Origin: Synergistaceae bacterium
GTDB lineage: Bacteria > Synergistota > Synergistia > Synergistales > Aminobacteriaceae
NCBI GenBank assembly: GCA_009783355.1
Contig: WRHH01000019.1
Location: forward strand, 1-44,965
DNA length: 44,965 nucleotides
Direction of reading: 5' to 3'
Of this stretch, positions 43,833 to 44,965 are shown piece after piece. Made by a program: the position numbers and the translations under genes. Within the stretch, counting starts at the first letter, position 1. The number at the start of each line of letters is the position of its first letter. The notes under the pieces were generated by a model, which ran no database searches, was not told the origin of the DNA, and saw only the letters and a list, made by a program, of their open reading frames with translations.

Positions 43833-44810
43833 GTGAAAAAAATATTATGCTTTTTGTGTATTTTTGTCGTATTGTTAACAACGGCGGTTTGTTTTGCCGC
43901 TCCAGAAGTGAAGAGGTCGGATTATCTTATCACGGTGCTGACCGGCCCGACCAGCGGCATTTATTTCCCGATAGGGGGCGCGTTTTCTACTTTCTTAGGC
44001 AGCTTGGGTTACAAGACATCAGCTACCGCCACCGGAGCTACCGCTGAAAACATCAATGCTCTCCTGACGGGGCAGGGTGAATTAGCCATTGCGATGGCCG
44101 ACTCGGTTATTCAAGCCGTCGAATCCTTCGGCGCATATGAGGGGAAGCCTCCTGCAAAGGAACTGTGCGCTATGATGGGACTGTGGCCAAATTTCTGCCA
44201 AATTGTCACGACGGAGGACTCGGGCATTAAGACTTTCACAGATATGAAGGGCAAGCGTGTAGGCGTAGGCGCTCCAAATTCGGGGGTGGAACTCAACGCC
44301 CGCATGATGTTCGAGGCGCATGGAATGACATACAACGACTGCAAAGTAGATTATCTGAGCTATAGCGAGGCTATCTCCCAAATGAAGAACGGGCTTTGCG
44401 ACGTCGCGTTCGTCACATCCGGACTCGGGAACGCTACTATTATGGAGTTAGGGATTAGTAAAAAAATTGCCTTCGTCCCGGTCGAAGGCGAGTCGCTCAA
44501 AGAACTGCTGAAAAAATATCCTTTCTACATTGAAGCAACAATTCCAGCCGCGACCTATGGCACTGATAGGGACTACACTACTGCCGCCGTCATGAATATC
44601 ATGCTGGTCGACGAGAAACTTCCCGACGATGTGGTCTACGACCTGCTCGAAAATATTTACTCCGCTTCAGGATTAGACGTAATACAATCATCGCACGCCA
44701 CAGCCAAGGCCAACATTATGTTGGAAACGGCGCTGCGAGGCATAATAGGGACATCTGTCCCGTTCCACGGAGGGGCGATAAAGTTTTATAAGGACAAGGG
44801 CTTGATGTAG
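43833..44810 (+). CDS. TAXI-family TRAP transporter solute-binding protein
   Basis: A 325-residue periplasmic receptor. The start is the GTG at 43833, with GAGGAGGG ahead, opening a signal peptide (VKKILCFLCIFVVLLTTAVC). ITVLTGPTSGIYFPIGGAFS is the TAXI signature, followed by TATGATAENINALLTGQGEL and MKGKRVGVGAPNSGVELNAR. TAXI receptors deliver carboxylates or amino acids to a fused TRAP permease, normally encoded next. No permease gene follows in the 155 bases before the window ends, and a MITE-like element comes first, so the receptor may be solitary or the permease may lie beyond the edge. It is divergent from the lyase, so import of the lyase's substrate is a reasonable guess. Confidence 0.92.
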   Translation: MKKILCFLCIFVVLLTTAVCFAAPEVKRSDYLITVLTGPTSGIYFPIGGAFSTFLGSLGYKTSATATGATAENINALLTGQGELAIAMADSVIQAVESFGAYEGKPPAKELCAMMGLWPNFCQIVTTEDSGIKTFTDMKGKRVGVGAPNSGVELNARMMFEAHGMTYNDCKVDYLSYSEAISQMKNGLCDVAFVTSGLGNATIMELGISKKIAFVPVEGESLKELLKKYPFYIEATIPAATYGTDRDYTTAAVMNIMLVDEKLPDDVVYDLLENIYSASGLDVIQSSHATAKANIMLETALRGIIGTSVPFHGGAIKFYKDKGLM

Positions 44811-44844
44811 TATTCAGCCAAATTGAGTAATCATATATCAGGAC

Positions 44845-44964
44845 GGGGCTGTAACAAAAGCTGGCGGCAGGATGCCGCCCCTACAACATATTGTGCACAA
44901 AATGCCGAACAACCACTATATATTGTGGTTTGGCTAACCAATATACTACTTTTGTTACAGCCCC
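44845..44964. mobile_element. MITE-like element with 16-bp terminal inverted repeats
   Basis: GGGGCTGTAACAAAAG (44845-44860) is matched perfectly in inverse by 44949-44964. The 120-base element has no coding capacity. Inside are a GGCGGC/GCCGCC hairpin followed by CCTAC, and an ACCAC/GTGGT hairpin. It may be mobilised by a transposase elsewhere or fold as one long stem in RNA. The window ends one base after it, so flanking duplications cannot be checked. Confidence 0.65.
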
Positions 44965-44965
44965 C

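Overview
The window looks like a chromosomal segment of a Synergistota bacterium, probably an amino-acid-fermenting gut or anaerobic-digester lineage. The main clues are two exported proteins ending in a Synergist-CTERM-like tail (a Cys-Asn-Ala-Gly motif, a hydrophobic stretch and basic residues), a complete V/A-type ATPase operon instead of an F-type one, a TAXI-type TRAP solute receptor and a PLP-dependent beta-eliminating lyase. No rRNA, tRNA, phage or CRISPR array was recognised.

Region 1 (1-6.2 kb) is accessory DNA. It holds a KdpD-like sensor cut by the window edge, a helicase relic, a RelB/YoeB-type and a HicAB toxin-antitoxin pair, several gene fragments, 23-bp tandem repeats, an RCC1-repeat surface protein, an EamA transporter and an unlisted small protein. 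Region 2 (6.4-16.3 kb) has two giant exported proteins with bacterial Ig-like (Big2) repeats: a subtilisin-like protease with a Synergist-CTERM tail and an M6-like metalloprotease candidate that lacks such a tail. They share a homologous C-terminal-region domain. Region 3 (16.7-28.7 kb) is housekeeping: RsmA/KsgA, the V-ATPase operon in the order D-G-C-I-K-F-E-A-B, a CsgG-like lipoprotein-like protein and class II fructose-bisphosphate aldolase. Region 4 (29.2-41.5 kb) has a soluble hybrid histidine kinase, a SurA/PpiD-like membrane protein with long acidic repeats, a FliK-like hypothetical protein, an Ogt alkyltransferase, glutamine synthetase, a broken AbrB/PIN toxin-antitoxin module, thymidylate kinase and an AAA/PD-(D/E)XK protein. 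Region 5 (41.8-45 kb) has the beta-eliminating lyase and, divergently, the TAXI receptor, then a MITE-like element.

The most interesting signal lies upstream of the beta-eliminating lyase. A strong promoter is followed by a 28-codon leader ORF with six consecutive tyrosine codons and then a strong intrinsic terminator before the lyase start codon. A 17-nt segment of the leader ORF just after the Tyr run can pair with the upstream arm of the terminator. This is the layout of a ribosome-controlled transcription attenuator sensing tyrosine, and the enzyme carries tyrosine phenol-lyase-like specificity residues.

A second theme is repeats. Heptanucleotide tandem arrays sit immediately after, or form, the stop codons of several genes. 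Those of the TTAGGGA and AGTTAGG types place stop codons in all six frames. A family of GC-rich hairpins followed by CCTAC is scattered between genes.
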